Source: Halomonas sp. SpR8
Lineage (GTDB): Bacteria > Pseudomonadota > Gammaproteobacteria > Pseudomonadales > Halomonadaceae
Assembly: GCF_031010195.1 (NCBI RefSeq)
Contig: NZ_JAUAMC010000005.1
Coordinates: 124,001 to 188,000 of the forward strand
DNA length: 64,000 nt
Reading direction: 5' to 3'
The first letter of the stretch is position 1. Each line of letters opens with the position of its first letter. The position numbers were made by a program, and so were the translations under genes. The notes beneath the pieces were generated by a model. That model had not been told where the DNA came from and ran no database searches. It was given only the letters and a program-made list of their open reading frames with translations. Of the stretch, positions 63,609-64,000 are shown one piece after another.

Positions 63609-63791
63609 TTACTCTCCCTCAACGCGCACAAGGTAAGTTACCTTGTGGATCATGCCGCGTACGGCAGGGGTGTCTTCCAGTTCAACCGTATGACCGATGC
63701 GACGCAGACCCAAGCCTTTCATAGTAGCTTTGTGCTTGGGCAAGATGCCGATGGTGCTGCGGATCTGGGTAACCTTGATCGTTGCTGCCAT
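63609..63791 (-). CDS. rpmD: 50S ribosomal protein L30
   Basis: A 60-residue L30 with the conserved [28 protein letters not shown]. Between rpsE and rplO. Confidence 0.97.
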   Translation of the reverse strand: MAATIKVTQIRSTIGILPKHKATMKGLGLRRIGHTVELEDTPAVRGMIHKVTYLVRVEGE

Positions 63792-63797
63792 GGTGCC

Positions 63798-64000
63798 TTA
63801 CCCCGTGATCGCTTCGACAGACAGGCCGCGCTTAGCGGCAATGTCTTCCGGTGCTTGCATGGAGGAGAGACCTTTAACAGTCGCTCGCACCACGTTAACC
63901 GGGTTGGTGGAACCGTAGCACTTGGCCAGTACGTCGTGGACACCGGCAAGCTCTAATACAGAGCGCATGGCGCCACCGGCGATGATGCCGGTACCTTCAG
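63798..64000 (-). CDS. rpsE: 30S ribosomal protein S5, partial
   Basis: The C-terminal 67 codons of S5 ([20 protein letters not shown], then [18 protein letters not shown], ending VEAITG). The start lies beyond the window. Confidence 0.95.
   Translation of the reverse strand, partial: EGTGIIAGGAMRSVLELAGVHDVLAKCYGSTNPVNVVRATVKGLSSMQAPEDIAAKRGLSVEAITG

Overview
The window looks like a chromosomal segment of a moderately halophilic gammaproteobacterium of the Halomonas/Vreelandella group. This is inferred from the acidic proteins, the fairly high G+C coding sequence, and the spc/alpha ribosomal operon order at the right end (rpsE-rpmD-rplO-secY-rpmJ-rpsM-rpsK-rpsD-rpoA-rplQ). No 16S gene is present, so the assignment rests on gene content and general resemblance only.

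Layout. 1-9.9 kb: a TSUP permease, a translationally coupled Fe-S helicase/VRR-NUC nuclease pair, a histone-deacetylase-like amidohydrolase, small GIY-YIG and YchJ proteins, and a Bcr-type exporter divergent from a LysR regulator. 9.9-15.8 kb: argE and a ugpBAEC glycerol-3-phosphate ABC transporter, interrupted between ugpA and ugpE by a 264-bp MITE-like element. 15.9-17.6 kb: a lower-GC islet (PAAR protein, unknown beta-rich protein, TPR lipoprotein) bracketed by a diverged duplication of the ugpC 3' end. 17.8-20.8 kb: an ECF42-type sigma factor with its YCII/DGPF, VOC and DUF1428 partners and a matching promoter. 20.8-27.6 kb: a 5'-nucleotidase, a porin, a glycosyltransferase/PAP2 pair, several very small genes and a candidate CsrA/RsmA-binding sRNA. 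27.6-33.5 kb: ntrC, ntrB, a DUF4124 protein and glnA, whose upstream region carries a sigma-54 promoter and three NtrC boxes.

35.7-46.2 kb: a complete type I-F CRISPR-Cas locus. All cas genes and the array read leftward as two blocks, cas1-cas2/3 and csy1-csy2-csy3-cas6f. An 11-repeat array follows cas6f after a terminator and a leader. Between the two cas blocks lies a rightward hicAB toxin-antitoxin pair. In the gap between csy1 and hicA (about 330 bp) there is a second, cryptic element: two degenerate I-F repeats exactly 60 bp apart, the same period as the true array, preceded by a sigma-70-like promoter. The 32-nt sequence between them matches, in its seed and next to a CC PAM, the predicted csy1 promoter about 90 bp away. 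This is the layout expected of a CreR-type crRNA-like regulator that turns Cascade against its own promoter, and it is the most interesting object in the window.

46.3-58.3 kb: a secreted unknown protein, the zinc-uptake operon (a small His-rich membrane protein, znuC, znuB, and znuA with a long His-Asp repeat) behind a Zur-like box, an ampR-ampC pair, a ChrR-like cupin, a glyoxalase remnant, a TPP riboswitch controlling thiM-thiE, an EamA exporter and a PBP5-type D,D-carboxypeptidase with a SPOR-like tail. 58.6-64 kb: the ribosomal protein, secY and rpoA cluster, read leftward and cut by the window end inside rpsE.
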